Translations under genes and position numbers: made by a program | Origin: Avimonas intestinalis | GTDB lineage: Bacteria > Bacillota > Clostridia > Oscillospirales > Acutalibacteraceae | Assembly (NCBI GenBank): GCA_904380375.1 | Contig: CAJFID010000024.1 | Coordinates: forward strand, 1 to 45,661 | Direction of reading: 5' to 3' | Length of the DNA: 45,661 bases | Shown here: piece after piece, positions 7,035 through 14,933 of the stretch | How positions within the stretch are numbered: the stretch's first letter is position 1 | Layout of the letters: each line of letters begins with the position of its first letter | Notes under the pieces: generated by a model | The model's database searches: none | Told to the model about the DNA's origin: nothing | What the model saw: only the letters and a program-made list of their open reading frames with translations

Positions 7035-7285
7035 ACAAATCCCTCCAAAGAATACGCCGTCTTGAACACGGCGGAAACAATCCGTTCACCACCGCGCGGC
7101 GGGGATTGCGCCGGCCGCGCGTCCGGGCTCTGCGCCCGGTTGATGAATAGTCCGACGAGAAGGGGCCCGCGGGATCGGCCGGTTTTCCCGGCCCACCGCC
7201 TTGCTTCCTTTCGTCTTTCTATGCTTTTATCCTAGTCCCGATTTATGACCGATTTTCGCGCAATATATGAACGGTTTGTAAACAA

Positions 7286-7312
7286 TTAGCACTCTAATAG
7301 AAAGAGTGCTAA
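7286..7312. promoter_or_regulatory. CIRCE element (HrcA operator)
   Basis: TTAGCACTC-N9-GAGTGCTAA, an exact match to the CIRCE consensus, bound by the heat-shock repressor HrcA. It lies between divergent hsp20 and the extended sigma factor. A plus-strand promoter candidate (TTGTGT 7313-7318, 18 bases, TATAAA 7337-7342) begins immediately after it. Confidence 0.95.
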
Positions 7313-7342
7313 TTGTGTTGTTTTTTCTCTTTCTCTTATAAA
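7313..7342 (+). promoter_or_regulatory. Candidate promoter of the sigma-factor gene
   Basis: TTGTGT (7313-7318), an 18-base spacer and TATAAA (7337-7342). The -35 directly abuts the CIRCE, so HrcA could repress the sigma-factor gene as well as, or instead of, hsp20. Confidence 0.45.
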
Positions 7343-7424
7343 AAATTTTCCTATGCCAAGCCGTGAACCGCCCCGCCTTTTTATCGACTATAGGGGTGAA
7401 AGCGCTTTCAAAGGAGACCCTCTC

Positions 7425-9059
7425 ATGAACAAACTGCACCCGCTGACAGAGTATGTTGATCGGCTGTATGCCGCCGCCCTGAAAAAGACGGGGGATTCTT
7501 TCGCCGCGCAGGATCTCGCGCAGGAAACGCTCCTGGCCGCGGCCCATTCGCTGGCCGCCGGCAAGGAACCGGAAAACCTGTGGGCGTGGCTCTGCCGGAT
7601 CCTCTCCAACAAATACTACGACTCGCTGCGCGAAAAGTATAACCGGCCGTGGGTAAGCCTAGAAAACCTGTCCCCCGACCTCCCGGACCGGGAGCCGGAG
7701 GACGACGATACGGCGGAGTTGCTGCAAGCCGTCCGCCGGGAGCTCGGCTACCTCTCAAGGATCCACCGCGAGGTGATGGTGCGCTTTTACCTGCGCGAGG
7801 AGCCGGTGGAGAAGATCGCGCAGGACCTGGGGATCCCGGCCGGCACGGTCAAAAGCCGGCTCTGCGCCGGGCGGCGGCGCATCCGGGAAGGAGTGAACAG
7901 AATGGAAAATTATAATAAGCAAAGCTACGCGCCGGACCAGCTCTTTCTTTCCTGTTCCGGCGGGGTGGGCTACCACGGCGAGCCGTTCTCGCTGGTCCCG
8001 CACGACGACGTGCTGGCGCAGAGCGTGCTACTGGCCGCCTATGAAAAGCCGCTGACCGAAAGCGAAATCGCAAAAGTCCTCGGCGTTCCCGGCGCTTTTG
8101 TGGAGCCGGTCGTCCAGCGACTTGTAAACGGGGAGCTGATGCAGCGCACCGACGGCGGCCGGGTATACACCGACTTTATCCTCTACACTGAAAAGGACCG
8201 CAAGGCCACCTTCCCGCAGCAGCTGGCGGTTGCCCGCGACCACTTCGCCCTCTTCTGGGAACCGGTGGAGCAGGCGCTGGCCGCGCTGCGCGGGCAGGAT
8301 TACTACCAAAGGCAGAGCCCCGCCGCCCGGCTCAAGCTGGAGCTGCACTTTGCCATCCGCCTGCTGATGAACGCGCTTGTCGACGTGCGGGACGAGGTCA
8401 CGGGCTCCATGCCGTACGAGGAATACCCCTACCGCAAGGACGGCGGCCGTTGGTTCGCCATGGGCAGCGTCTACCCGCCGGATTACTCGTTTGAGGCGGA
8501 CGGCGGCTACTGGAAATACTCCATCAGCGGCGAGGCAGGGACGGAACTCAAAAATTTCCGGGACGCCGGGTATCTGGCGCTGTTCAAATACGACACGGCG
8601 CTGGGCCGCTATCCCAACGAGTATTTCAAGGCGGAATATGTCCGCTGGCTGTACGAGCTGTGGAAGCAAATCCCGCCGGAGGCTTCGGCCGCCGGGGAGC
8701 GGGTTTTCCAGGCGGCGGAAGGCCTGCTGGAAAGCGGCGTCCTGCGGCGGGAGGGCAGCGCGCTGGCGCTTAATGTCCCGGTGCTGACCCGTGCGGAATA
8801 CCGCGGCGAAGGCGCGCTGGCCAGCCAGCACCAGGCCGCGCTTTACCGCCGGATCCGCGAGGTGCTGCTGCCCGTCTTTGAAAGCGGGTATGTGCGCCTC
8901 CCCGCCCACCTCCACAGCGTCCCCAAATGGCAGACATATATGCACTGCGGCGACAGCGTACCGATGGCGGTCATCCATAACGCCGTGGAAAAGGGGCGGT
9001 TCCTGGCCGGTCACGGCGGCGCCCTGCCCGCCTGCCTGCTGGTATACGGCCCCGCGTAA
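7425..9059 (+). CDS. ECF-type sigma factor with about 385-residue C-terminal extension
   Basis: A 544-residue protein; ordinary ECF sigma factors have about 160-200. Residues 6-73 are sigma region 2 (AAQDLAQETLL, LWAWLCRILSNKYYDSLR). Residues 105-157 are region 4 (IHREVMVRFYLREEPVEKIA, then GIPAGTVKSRLCAGRRRIR). The rest begins with a Cys-containing segment (LFLSCSGGVGYHGEPFS) and a winged-helix-like part (LTESEIAKVLGVPGAFVEPVV, about 205-245). A long alpha/beta region rich in Tyr and Trp follows with no membrane helix. The ATG at 7425 has AAGGAG 8 bases upstream. No anti-sigma gene is adjacent, so the extension may do the sensing; this is an inference. A CIRCE lies just upstream. Confidence 0.88.
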   Translation: MNKLHPLTEYVDRLYAAALKKTGDSFAAQDLAQETLLAAAHSLAAGKEPENLWAWLCRILSNKYYDSLREKYNRPWVSLENLSPDLPDREPEDDDTAELLQAVRRELGYLSRIHREVMVRFYLREEPVEKIAQDLGIPAGTVKSRLCAGRRRIREGVNRMENYNKQSYAPDQLFLSCSGGVGYHGEPFSLVPHDDVLAQSVLLAAYEKPLTESEIAKVLGVPGAFVEPVVQRLVNGELMQRTDGGRVYTDFILYTEKDRKATFPQQLAVARDHFALFWEPVEQALAALRGQDYYQRQSPAARLKLELHFAIRLLMNALVDVRDEVTGSMPYEEYPYRKDGGRWFAMGSVYPPDYSFEADGGYWKYSISGEAGTELKNFRDAGYLALFKYDTALGRYPNEYFKAEYVRWLYELWKQIPPEASAAGERVFQAAEGLLESGVLRREGSALALNVPVLTRAEYRGEGALASQHQAALYRRIREVLLPVFESGYVRLPAHLHSVPKWQTYMHCGDSVPMAVIHNAVEKGRFLAGHGGALPACLLVYGPA

Positions 9060-9130
9060 CGGCCGCCAAACCAATTTGCCTTTCCCCAGGGCGGAGGGGC
9101 TTCGCCTGCGGCGCTCCCCCGCCCCATTTT

Positions 9131-9168
9131 AAAGGCCCGCGACGATTGGCGCGGGCCTTTGCTTTTCT
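9131..9168. terminator. Bidirectional terminator between convergent genes
   Basis: AAAGGCCCGCG (9131-9141) pairs with CGCGGGCCTTT (9150-9160), followed by GCTTTT. A T-run is present on both sides; it separates the sigma-factor gene and the acetyltransferase gene. Confidence 0.85.
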
Positions 9169-9211
9169 GTCCCCCTCTGTGTTTCCCATCTGCTGCCGCC
9201 TTCTCCGCTCC

Positions 9212-9781
9212 CTAGGGCGCTGCGGAAGGCCGCCTGCCGTCCGGCGGCATCTCGCCGAGCCGGCGGGTCAGGTGCAGCAGCAGATCGTCGTCGTTGCAGC
9301 AGGCGGTATACGGCTCCAGCGGCCGGCCCCGGTACCAGACGCCGGTTCCGTCCGGCAGATAGCCGCGCTTGGCGTACAGCCGCTGGGCCGCGCCGTATCC
9401 GGCGTGGAGCCCCACGCTCAGTGCCACTGTATCGCTCCGCCGGCCCGCCTCGGCCTCGGCGGCGTCCAGCAGGCGGGCGCCGATCCCCCGCCGCCGGTAG
9501 GCAGGATAAACCCGCAGGTCCGAAATCAGCGGCAGGCCGCTTCCGGCAAAGGGCGGTTCCTTGGCCTGCGGCAGGAGGGTGACGTACCCGGCAAAGCGGC
9601 CGTCCCACTCCGCTACAAAGACGAACCGCTCCCCCCGCTGCTGCTCGGCATAATACCCGTCGTACACCGCCCGGACGGAGTGCCAGCCCTCCCGCCGGTT
9701 CAGCCGGTCGATGGTCTCGGCATCCTCCGGCCCCATGGGGCGGAGCCGGAGCGCCGTTTCGTTTGTTCGGGGCTGCGGCAT
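9212..9781 (-). CDS. GNAT-family N-acetyltransferase
   Basis: A 189-residue acetyl-CoA-dependent acetyltransferase. The family core is clear: motif B/D strands (RFVFVAEWDGRFAGYVTL), then motif A LRVYPAYRRRGIGARLLDAAE, in which RRRGIG is the CoA-pyrophosphate loop. Next come AVALSVGLHAGYGAAQRLYAKRG-like residues typical of the C-terminal helix and Tyr region. The start is supported by AAAGGAGGGGGAG. A small-molecule or N-terminal substrate cannot be told from the sequence. The gene follows the YitT-type gene on the same strand with 71 bases between them, so they may be co-transcribed. Confidence 0.88.
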   Translation of the reverse strand: MPQPRTNETALRLRPMGPEDAETIDRLNRREGWHSVRAVYDGYYAEQQRGERFVFVAEWDGRFAGYVTLLPQAKEPPFAGSGLPLISDLRVYPAYRRRGIGARLLDAAEAEAGRRSDTVALSVGLHAGYGAAQRLYAKRGYLPDGTGVWYRGRPLEPYTACCNDDDLLLHLTRRLGEMPPDGRRPSAAP

Positions 9782-9852
9782 CGCTCTCCCCCTCCTTTCC
9801 TGTCCTGCCTTTACCAGGGCGGCCCGCCTTCTCCCGGGCGGGGCCGCGCCGC

Positions 9853-10758
9853 TTAGTCGTTGGGCCGCTGGTAAAAGTTCCCGGCAACCTGGTCGGTTTT
9901 CAGGATATTGATGAAGGCGTGGGGGTCAATCGCCCGCACCGCCTTGGTCACCTTTTTCACCTGATCCCCCGCGATGACCGAATAGATCATGCTGCGGGGC
10001 TGCCCATTGTACAGGCCGGTCCCCTGGAACAGCGTAGCGCCATGATGGGTGGAATCCTTGATCTGCTCGTAAATCGCCTCCGCCTGGTCGGTGATAATAA
10101 AAAGGGTGGTGCGCTTATAGCGGGGGTTGAGGAGATGGACGACCTGGGTGGAAGCAAACTGGAACAGGATTGAATACAGCGCCTTATCCCAGCCGAACAG
10201 CATCCCCGCGACAGCCAGCATGGCGGCGTTGCCGAACAGGATATAGTTCCACGCGTCAACGCCGCGCCGCTCCGACAGGGCAACGGCGATAAAGTCGGTG
10301 CCGCCGCTGGTCGCCCGCCCCAGCAGGCAGAGGCTGATCGCAAAGCCGTTGATGATGCCGCCAAAAATGCAGATCAGCAGCACGTCGTCGGTCAGCGGGA
10401 CGGAGGGCAGCAGGTCGGTCAGTACACTGGTCAGCACGATCATCAGGCAGGAGTACAGGGTAAACCGCCGGCCGATCAAGCGGAAGCTGATCACCGCCGG
10501 AACCGCGTTGAGCAGGAAATTGATCAGCGAAAACGGCAGGGAAACGTGCAGGAACTGCGCCGCACTCCGCTGGACCAAAAGGGTCAGCCCGTTGAACCCG
10601 CCCGGGAACAGCCCGCCCGCATCGACAAAGCTGTTGATGTTGACCGCCATGATGACCGAGGCGAGCACCACCAGACCGAGCCGCCAAAAATGCTCCCGCA
10701 GGGAAACTGCGTGCGGAGCCGGCTTGGCCGGCGGGGGCGTCTTTGCCTTCTGTGCCAT
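9853..10758 (-). CDS. YitT-family membrane protein (DUF161 + DUF2179)
   Basis: A 301-residue protein of the YitT family. A short basic, proline-rich N-terminus precedes five or six membrane helices (LGLVVLASVIMAVNINSF, FADAGG..GFNGLT region, LYSCLMIVLTSVLTDLL, LLICIFGGIINGFAISL, NYILFGNAAMLAVAGMLF). A cytosolic DUF2179 domain of about 85 residues follows (TTLFIITDQAEAIYEQI, HHGATLFQGTGLYNGQPR, AFINILKTDQVAGNFY). Function in the family is unproven. The start at 10758 is chosen because GAGGAGGA lies 8 bases upstream; earlier ATGs overlap that site. The leader contains two identical 43-base repeats. Confidence 0.88.
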   Translation of the reverse strand: MAQKAKTPPPAKPAPHAVSLREHFWRLGLVVLASVIMAVNINSFVDAGGLFPGGFNGLTLLVQRSAAQFLHVSLPFSLINFLLNAVPAVISFRLIGRRFTLYSCLMIVLTSVLTDLLPSVPLTDDVLLICIFGGIINGFAISLCLLGRATSGGTDFIAVALSERRGVDAWNYILFGNAAMLAVAGMLFGWDKALYSILFQFASTQVVHLLNPRYKRTTLFIITDQAEAIYEQIKDSTHHGATLFQGTGLYNGQPRSMIYSVIAGDQVKKVTKAVRAIDPHAFINILKTDQVAGNFYQRPND

Positions 10759-10785
10759 ATCCGGATTCCTCCTCATAACCATAGC

Positions 10786-10828
10786 GCCGCCCTTCCGGCT
10801 TCGTTATCAGCCTTCCCCGGCGGCGCAA
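10786..10828. repeat. 43-base direct repeat, copy 1
   Basis: Identical over 43 bases to 10873-10915 (period 87). Its ends GCCGCC and GGCGGC are complementary, so each unit can fold. It lies in the untranslated leader of the YitT-family gene. Between the copies a hairpin GAAAATGCC-TCC-GGCATTTTC (10831-10851) is present. Confidence 0.85.
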
Positions 10829-10872
10829 CCGAAAATGCCTCCGGCATTTTCCCTCACGGGTTCTTTCCTGCG

Positions 10873-10915
10873 GCCGCCCTTCCGGCTTCGTTATCAGCCT
10901 TCCCCGGCGGCGCAA
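10873..10915. repeat. 43-base direct repeat, copy 2
   Basis: The exact second copy. It starts just after the probable transcription start of the YitT-family gene, so both copies and the intervening hairpin would be in the mRNA leader. Confidence 0.85.
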
Positions 10916-10924
10916 TCCAATGGT

Positions 10925-10954
10925 ATTATAACATAAAGCCGCCGCGCCGCGCAA
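10925..10954 (-). promoter_or_regulatory. Probable promoter of the YitT-family gene
   Basis: On the minus strand TTGCGC (10949-10954), an 18-base spacer, TATAAT (10925-10930). The consensus -10 is clear and the -35 is moderate. Confidence 0.5.
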
Positions 10955-11026
10955 AAAAGAATGCCAGGATTCCCCCGAGAAATTCACTGTGCGGTCACCG
11001 ATAAGACGACGGCAGGGACAAGGAAA

Positions 11027-11050
11027 GCGGGCCCCGAAATCGGGGCCCGC
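11027..11050 (-). terminator. Hairpin after the lipoprotein gene
   Basis: GCGGGCCCCG (11027-11036) pairs with CGGGGCCCGC (11041-11050) across GAAAT-type loop bases. On the minus strand it is followed by TTTCCTTGT, a weak U-tract. It is 75 bases after the stop of the 11125-11661 gene. Confidence 0.55.
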
Positions 11051-11124
11051 CAACGGCTTTCTCATCCGCCGCAACGGAGAAACAAAAGGGAACCGCGTTT
11101 CGCCCTTCCATTGCTTAAGGTACT

Positions 11125-11661
11125 TTACTGCGCGGTAAATTCCTTCCTCAAGATTTCCGACCCGTCCGCGTTGCGGTAGAGGACGACAATCACCGGATCT
11201 TCAACGTCAACTGCCAGCTTCAGTGCTGTCGCCGCGCCCTCAAAAATGCTCGCCTGCTCGTCCAGGCTAGCGTCCAGCGACTCCGCCAGACCGTCGGTGG
11301 CAATCTGGGTCGTATAGGTGTACTGATAAATCATCTGGTTGTCCTGGCCGATTATCGCGACTTCCATCCCCAGGGAACTGAACGTCTCGTTCAGGGAAGC
11401 TACCTGCTCCTGAACCTGGTCGGACGACACATAGTCGGCAATCGACGCATATTTTCCGGACGGATCCGCGGACTCCTTGTCCGGCTCCGTCGCCTCCGGT
11501 TCGGTTTCTTGGCCCTGGGTGATAGACGTATCCGCCTGCGTCGTAGTGGACGGTGTGGAGCCGCCCGGCCGCACGCCGGAGGTACATGCCGTCATCAGCA
11601 GCGCACAGGCAGCGGCGATCAGGCTGAGCCAGACCCTCTTACGGCTGTTTTTCATTTCCAT
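11125..11661 (-). CDS. Secreted lipoprotein, DUF4854-like
   Basis: A 178-residue exported protein. It has a signal peptide with basic start (MKNSRKR), a hydrophobic core and lipobox LMTAC at about 20-24, so it should be anchored to the outer face of the membrane. A Thr/Ser/Glu-rich linker (about 25-70) follows, then a folded domain with YASIADYVSSDQVQEQVASL and ALKLAVDVEDPVIVVLY. This resembles the DUF4854 family of small clostridial lipoproteins of unknown function. AAGGAGAGG precedes the first ATG by about 10 bases; a second ATG two codons later is an alternative. It is monocistronic. 11662-11934 is AT-rich leader and promoter DNA with no other gene seen. Confidence 0.8.
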   Translation of the reverse strand: MEMKNSRKRVWLSLIAAACALLMTACTSGVRPGGSTPSTTTQADTSITQGQETEPEATEPDKESADPSGKYASIADYVSSDQVQEQVASLNETFSSLGMEVAIIGQDNQMIYQYTYTTQIATDGLAESLDASLDEQASIFEGAATALKLAVDVEDPVIVVLYRNADGSEILRKEFTAQ

Positions 11662-11934
11662 TGCGATACCCCTCTCCTTGTTTGCTCGGAATAAAGAATA
11701 TTACCACGAAAAAACTCCTCTTTTTCAGAAAAAGTGTATCTCTTCCTTTAGAGATTGTCAAGTTCCCCTTTTTATATTTATACCAATTGAACAATTATTA
11801 TTGATTTGTTCCGCCCAAGTCGTGGATCCTACTAGCCAAATTCTATTGCAAAGGTCATTACGCAGGAAAAACGAAAAAAACGGGATGCTGGCGCAGCTTT
11901 TTGGGATACTATCCACGAATCGTCGGTCCCTCCC

Positions 11935-11963
11935 TTGACATTTTTCGCAAACTGGATTATAAA
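11935..11963 (+). promoter_or_regulatory. Sigma-A promoter of sufCB
   Basis: TTGACA (11935-11940), a 17-base spacer, TATAAA (11958-11963), 75 bases before the sufC ATG. An inverted repeat TCCTAT-N7-ATAGGA (11981-11999) follows near +15; it could be an operator (for example of an Rrf2-type regulator) or a leader hairpin. Confidence 0.8.
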
Positions 11964-12037
11964 GGAAGTGGAAGAATAATTCCTATCTGTTTAATAGGAT
12001 ATTATATTGACGGAATTTACAGAAAAGAGGAAACGCC

Positions 12038-12763
12038 ATGCTGCAAATCCAAGGGCTCTCCTGGCATACGCCGGGCGGGGAGCCAATTCTTAACCACATT
12101 GACCTAACGGTTCCAGATGGCAAGCTGACCGTGATCACCGGCCCGAACGGCGGCGGGAAGACCACGCTGGCCAAGCTGATCGCCGGGCTGGAGAAGCCGG
12201 ACGCCGGGACAATCCTTCTGGATGGGGAGGATATCACCGGCCTGGATGTGACCGAGCGCGCCCGCCGCGGAATCGGCTACGCTTTCCAGCAGCCGGTACG
12301 GTTCAAGGGGCTGACGGTCCGCGACCTGGTTGAACTGGCGGCCGGGGACGGCCTGAGCGAGCGGGGCCTGTGCGACCTGCTGGGCAAGGTCGGCCTGTGC
12401 GCAAGGGATTACATTGACCGGGAGGTGGACGGCAGCCTTTCGGGCGGGGAGATTAAGCGGATCGAAATCGCCACCGTGCTGGCGCGGCACACCCGCTTGT
12501 CCGTATTCGACGAGCCGGAGGCCGGCATCGACCTGTGGAGCTTTGCCGGGCTGATCGACACCTTCCGCGACTTGCGCGGCAAGGTCGACGGCGCGCTGCT
12601 GATTATCTCCCATCAGGAGCGGATCCTGTCGATCGCGGACGAAATCGTCGTGGTCGCCGAGGGCAAGATCCAGCGCCAGGGCTCCCGGGAGCAGGTGCTG
12701 CCCACCCTAATGGCCGGCTCCCCGGCCTGCGGCCGCTGCCCCAAAGAGGAGGTTCGGTTATGA
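12038..12763 (+). CDS. sufC: SufC, Fe-S cluster assembly ATPase
   Basis: A 241-residue ABC-type ATPase without membrane domain. Walker A GPNGGGKTT is at residues 35-43, signature LSGGE at 134-138 (LSGGEIKRIEIA, the SufC-type variant) and Walker B LSVFDEPEAGID at 154-165. In Fe-S assembly SufC dimerises on SufB/SufD scaffolds and drives conformational change. The C-terminus carries two cysteines (CGRCP, about 230-235) beyond the usual SufC core. The stop overlaps the sufB start (ATGA), giving translational coupling. No sufD, sufS or sufU is nearby, matching the minimal two-gene (SmsC/SmsB-type) arrangement known from Clostridia and archaea. Confidence 0.92.
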   Translation: MLQIQGLSWHTPGGEPILNHIDLTVPDGKLTVITGPNGGGKTTLAKLIAGLEKPDAGTILLDGEDITGLDVTERARRGIGYAFQQPVRFKGLTVRDLVELAAGDGLSERGLCDLLGKVGLCARDYIDREVDGSLSGGEIKRIEIATVLARHTRLSVFDEPEAGIDLWSFAGLIDTFRDLRGKVDGALLIISHQERILSIADEIVVVAEGKIQRQGSREQVLPTLMAGSPACGRCPKEEVRL

Positions 12764-13677
12764 AATCGGTTACACAAACGCTGCTGGAGATGGTTTCCGA
12801 CTGGAAGGAAGGCTTTTCCGGCGCCTACAACATCCGGGAAGACGGCGGCTGCGCCGGCCGCCAGTCCACGAAAAATATTGAAATCACCTCCAAAAAGGAC
12901 CTGCCCGGCCTTGATATCCACATCAAGCCGGGGACCAAGGGGGAAAGGGTGTACATCCCCGCCTGCGTGACCCACGGCGATATCGACGATCTGGTCTACA
13001 ACGACTTTTATGTGGGCAAGGGGTCCGACGTCACCATCGTGGCCGGCTGCGGCGTCCACACCGACGACGAGGAATCCGCCCGCCACAACGGCATCCACCG
13101 CTTTTTCCTTGAGGAAGGCGCCCACGTCCTTTATCAGGAGAAGCATGTCGGCACCGGCAAGGGCAAGGGGCTGCGCTCCATCGACCCGGTGACCGAGGTC
13201 AAGCTGGCCAAGGGCGCCGTGCTTGAGATGGACACCTCCCAGATCGGCGGGGTGGACCGCACCTACCGCAGCACCACCGGCTCCCTCGCAGCCGACGCCA
13301 AGCTCATCATCCACGAACGGCTCCTCACCGAAAAGGAGCAGACGGCCAAAACCGAGTTTGAGGTCACCCTCGACGGCGAGGGCTCCGGCGTCAACCTGAT
13401 CTCCCGTTCGGTCGCCCGGGATCATTCCCATCAGGAGTACCGCTCCCGCATCATCGGCAACACACGCTGCACGGGGCACTCCGAATGCGACGCCATCATC
13501 GTGGGGGAGGGCACCGTCAGCGCCGCGCCGGAGCTGACCGCCAACCACGACGACGCCTCCCTGATCCACGAGGCCGCGATCGGCAAAATCGCGGGAGAGC
13601 AGCTCCTCAAGCTACGCACCCTCGGCCTGACCGAGGAGGAAGCCGAAGCCAAGATTGTCGCCGGCTTCTTAAAATAG
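12760..13677 (+). CDS. sufB: SufB/SufD-type Fe-S scaffold protein
   Basis: A 305-residue beta-helix scaffold, much shorter than E. coli SufB (about 495). The core repeats are recognisable (VYIPACVTHG, SDVTIVAGCGVHTD, LIIHERLL). The C-terminal catalytic-like region reads GHSECDAIIVG, with C243 where SufB-type proteins keep a scaffold cysteine, and LIHEAAIGKI, with H270-E271 matching the SufB/SufD histidine-glutamate site. It should form a complex with SufC in the cytoplasm. The ATG at 12760 overlaps the sufC TGA, with AAAGAGGAGG just upstream. The short length and two-gene operon suggest a minimal SUF-like system in which this protein alone replaces SufB and SufD. Confidence 0.92.
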   Translation: MKSVTQTLLEMVSDWKEGFSGAYNIREDGGCAGRQSTKNIEITSKKDLPGLDIHIKPGTKGERVYIPACVTHGDIDDLVYNDFYVGKGSDVTIVAGCGVHTDDEESARHNGIHRFFLEEGAHVLYQEKHVGTGKGKGLRSIDPVTEVKLAKGAVLEMDTSQIGGVDRTYRSTTGSLAADAKLIIHERLLTEKEQTAKTEFEVTLDGEGSGVNLISRSVARDHSHQEYRSRIIGNTRCTGHSECDAIIVGEGTVSAAPELTANHDDASLIHEAAIGKIAGEQLLKLRTLGLTEEEAEAKIVAGFLK

Positions 13678-13685
13678 GGAAAAAA

Positions 13686-13726
13686 GCGCGCTGCCAAAGC
13701 ATCCCTTTGGCAGCGCGCCACTTCTT
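13686..13726 (+). terminator. Terminator of sufCB
   Basis: A 14-bp stem GCGCGCTGCCAAAG (13686-13699) pairing with 13705-13718, followed by CACTTCTTT; 9 bases after the sufB stop. Confidence 0.85.
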
Positions 13727-14148
13727 TCCTGCCTTTTCATTCTTCCGGAGCTTCTGCACCGAGCAACCGCCCGCGCCTTTCACAGCGTGGGCGGTTCATT
13801 TTTATCCTTGAGGTGGCGGATATCCCATGCCGGCAAGCCGCCTGGGTGCACCGGATAGAAGCGGGGACACGGCCTCCCGCCGAGACGCCGCGGCGGCAGC
13901 CCCGCGGCCAGAAGCTGAGGCCCCGCAGGCAACAGCACCGCCGGCCGTTCACACCGCCTGCGCCGCCGTTATAAAGCCGTAGCACTCCCCTGCAAGACAC
14001 ACGCGCACGGCTTGGCCGTCCGACGCGCCGCCGCCCGTCATGGGCCATGCCGGGCGCTTGGACTATGCCGCGGGCAATTTAGGCCAGAGGGAAGGAGGCG
14101 GCTCCCGGCGGCAGGCTCGGCCTTCTTCCGGCGTTCCATGCCGGAGGG
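13727..14148. other. GC-rich intergenic stretch, nothing recognised
   Basis: About 420 bases of very GC-rich sequence with many small dyads. No reading frame has a ribosome binding site or family-like protein. It separates the convergent sufCB operon and the Cys-rich hypothetical gene. Confidence 0.6.
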
Positions 14149-14670
14149 CTACGCCACCTCTATGCCGGCCTCATGCTTCATCAGGTAGCGGTGCTCCTCG
14201 GCGATCAGGCGCCGGATTTCGGGCACGTCGTCCGCCGTAAGGTTCGGGATCTCCAGCGCATGGGCGCCGCAAAAGGTCTTGGTTTCCCCGTCCGGGAAGG
14301 TATGGGTGTAGACATGGGTCGCCGGTTCCCCCGCGCAGAAGTCGCACGCGCCGTAGGGACAGCGGGCGGCGTCGTTCGGGTGCTTTTCTATCTCAGCGGC
14401 GACAATATCGGCAAACCGCTGAGAGTACCCGCGGCAGGCCGAGAAACGCAGGCCAAAGTAGGGACGGGGCTCCTTGCCCCGTTTGACCCCCATTTTGACC
14501 ATCTGCTTGTTATGGCAGTCGTGCTTAAAGACGATGTGGGACCGCTCCTTGCGCGGGTTGTAGCCAAGCTCGGACAAATACTGCGCCAGCCCGAAATACA
14601 GCGTCTGCGTTTCCTGGTCAAAAGCGGACAAATACGCCCGGACGATTTCTTCCTGCCTTTTGGTTTTCAT
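14149..14670 (-). CDS. Hypothetical protein with paired-cysteine motif
   Basis: A 173-residue soluble protein of no recognised family. The N-terminal half is helical and charged (RQEEIVRAYLSAFDQE, YLSELGYNPRKERS). The second half has CPYGACDFCAG and later FCGAHALEIPN around a THVYTHTFPDGETKTF strand pair; together these four cysteines plus histidine look like a zinc-ribbon-type site. The start is supported by GAAGGAGGCAGG, 8 bases upstream. About 135 bases upstream is a promoter (CTGGAC-18-TAGAAT, 14850-14821) with a CGAACGTTTGTTT sequence at its start point that resembles a Bacillus-type SOS box, so DNA-damage control is possible but unproven. Confidence 0.75.
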   Translation of the reverse strand: MKTKRQEEIVRAYLSAFDQETQTLYFGLAQYLSELGYNPRKERSHIVFKHDCHNKQMVKMGVKRGKEPRPYFGLRFSACRGYSQRFADIVAAEIEKHPNDAARCPYGACDFCAGEPATHVYTHTFPDGETKTFCGAHALEIPNLTADDVPEIRRLIAEEHRYLMKHEAGIEVA

Positions 14671-14806
14671 GGTTTCTCCTGCCTCCTTCGGTTTTTTCTG
14701 CCTTTTTGGGTTCTCCCGCCTTCATCGGCTCCCCAGCTTCCCGTTCTCCCGCGGCGGGAGCGGCCGTCCGCGGCCCTTGATCAAGGGGGGAAGCGGAGCA
14801 CGGATT

Positions 14807-14850
14807 CGAACGTTTGTTTTATTCTAGCAGATTCTTTTCCAAAAGTCCAG
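14807..14850 (-). promoter_or_regulatory. Promoter with SOS-box-like sequence
   Basis: On the minus strand CTGGAC (14845-14850), an 18-base spacer, TAGAAT (14821-14826), followed at the start site by AAACAAACGTTCG (14807-14819), close to the Gram-positive LexA site CGAAC-N4-GTTC. A perfect 14-base palindrome CCCTTGATCAAGGG (14774-14787) lies in the leader. Confidence 0.35.
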
Positions 14851-14933
14851 GGATTTTTGGATTTTTCTATAAATGCCAAAAAATTAATAAAAAATTTTCT
14901 GTGTAATTTAAAGACTATCGCGGCGGCATATCG

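Noticed and set aside
8028..9074. 348-codon minus-strand frame opposite the sigma-factor gene
   Set aside because: It is antisense to clear coding sequence, has no ribosome binding site, and reads as low-complexity shadow protein.
14790..14815. GGATTCGAAC resembling a tRNA T-loop on the minus strand
   Set aside because: The flanking bases do not form a T-stem and no acceptor, anticodon or D-arm can be folded around it; it fits an SOS-like operator better.
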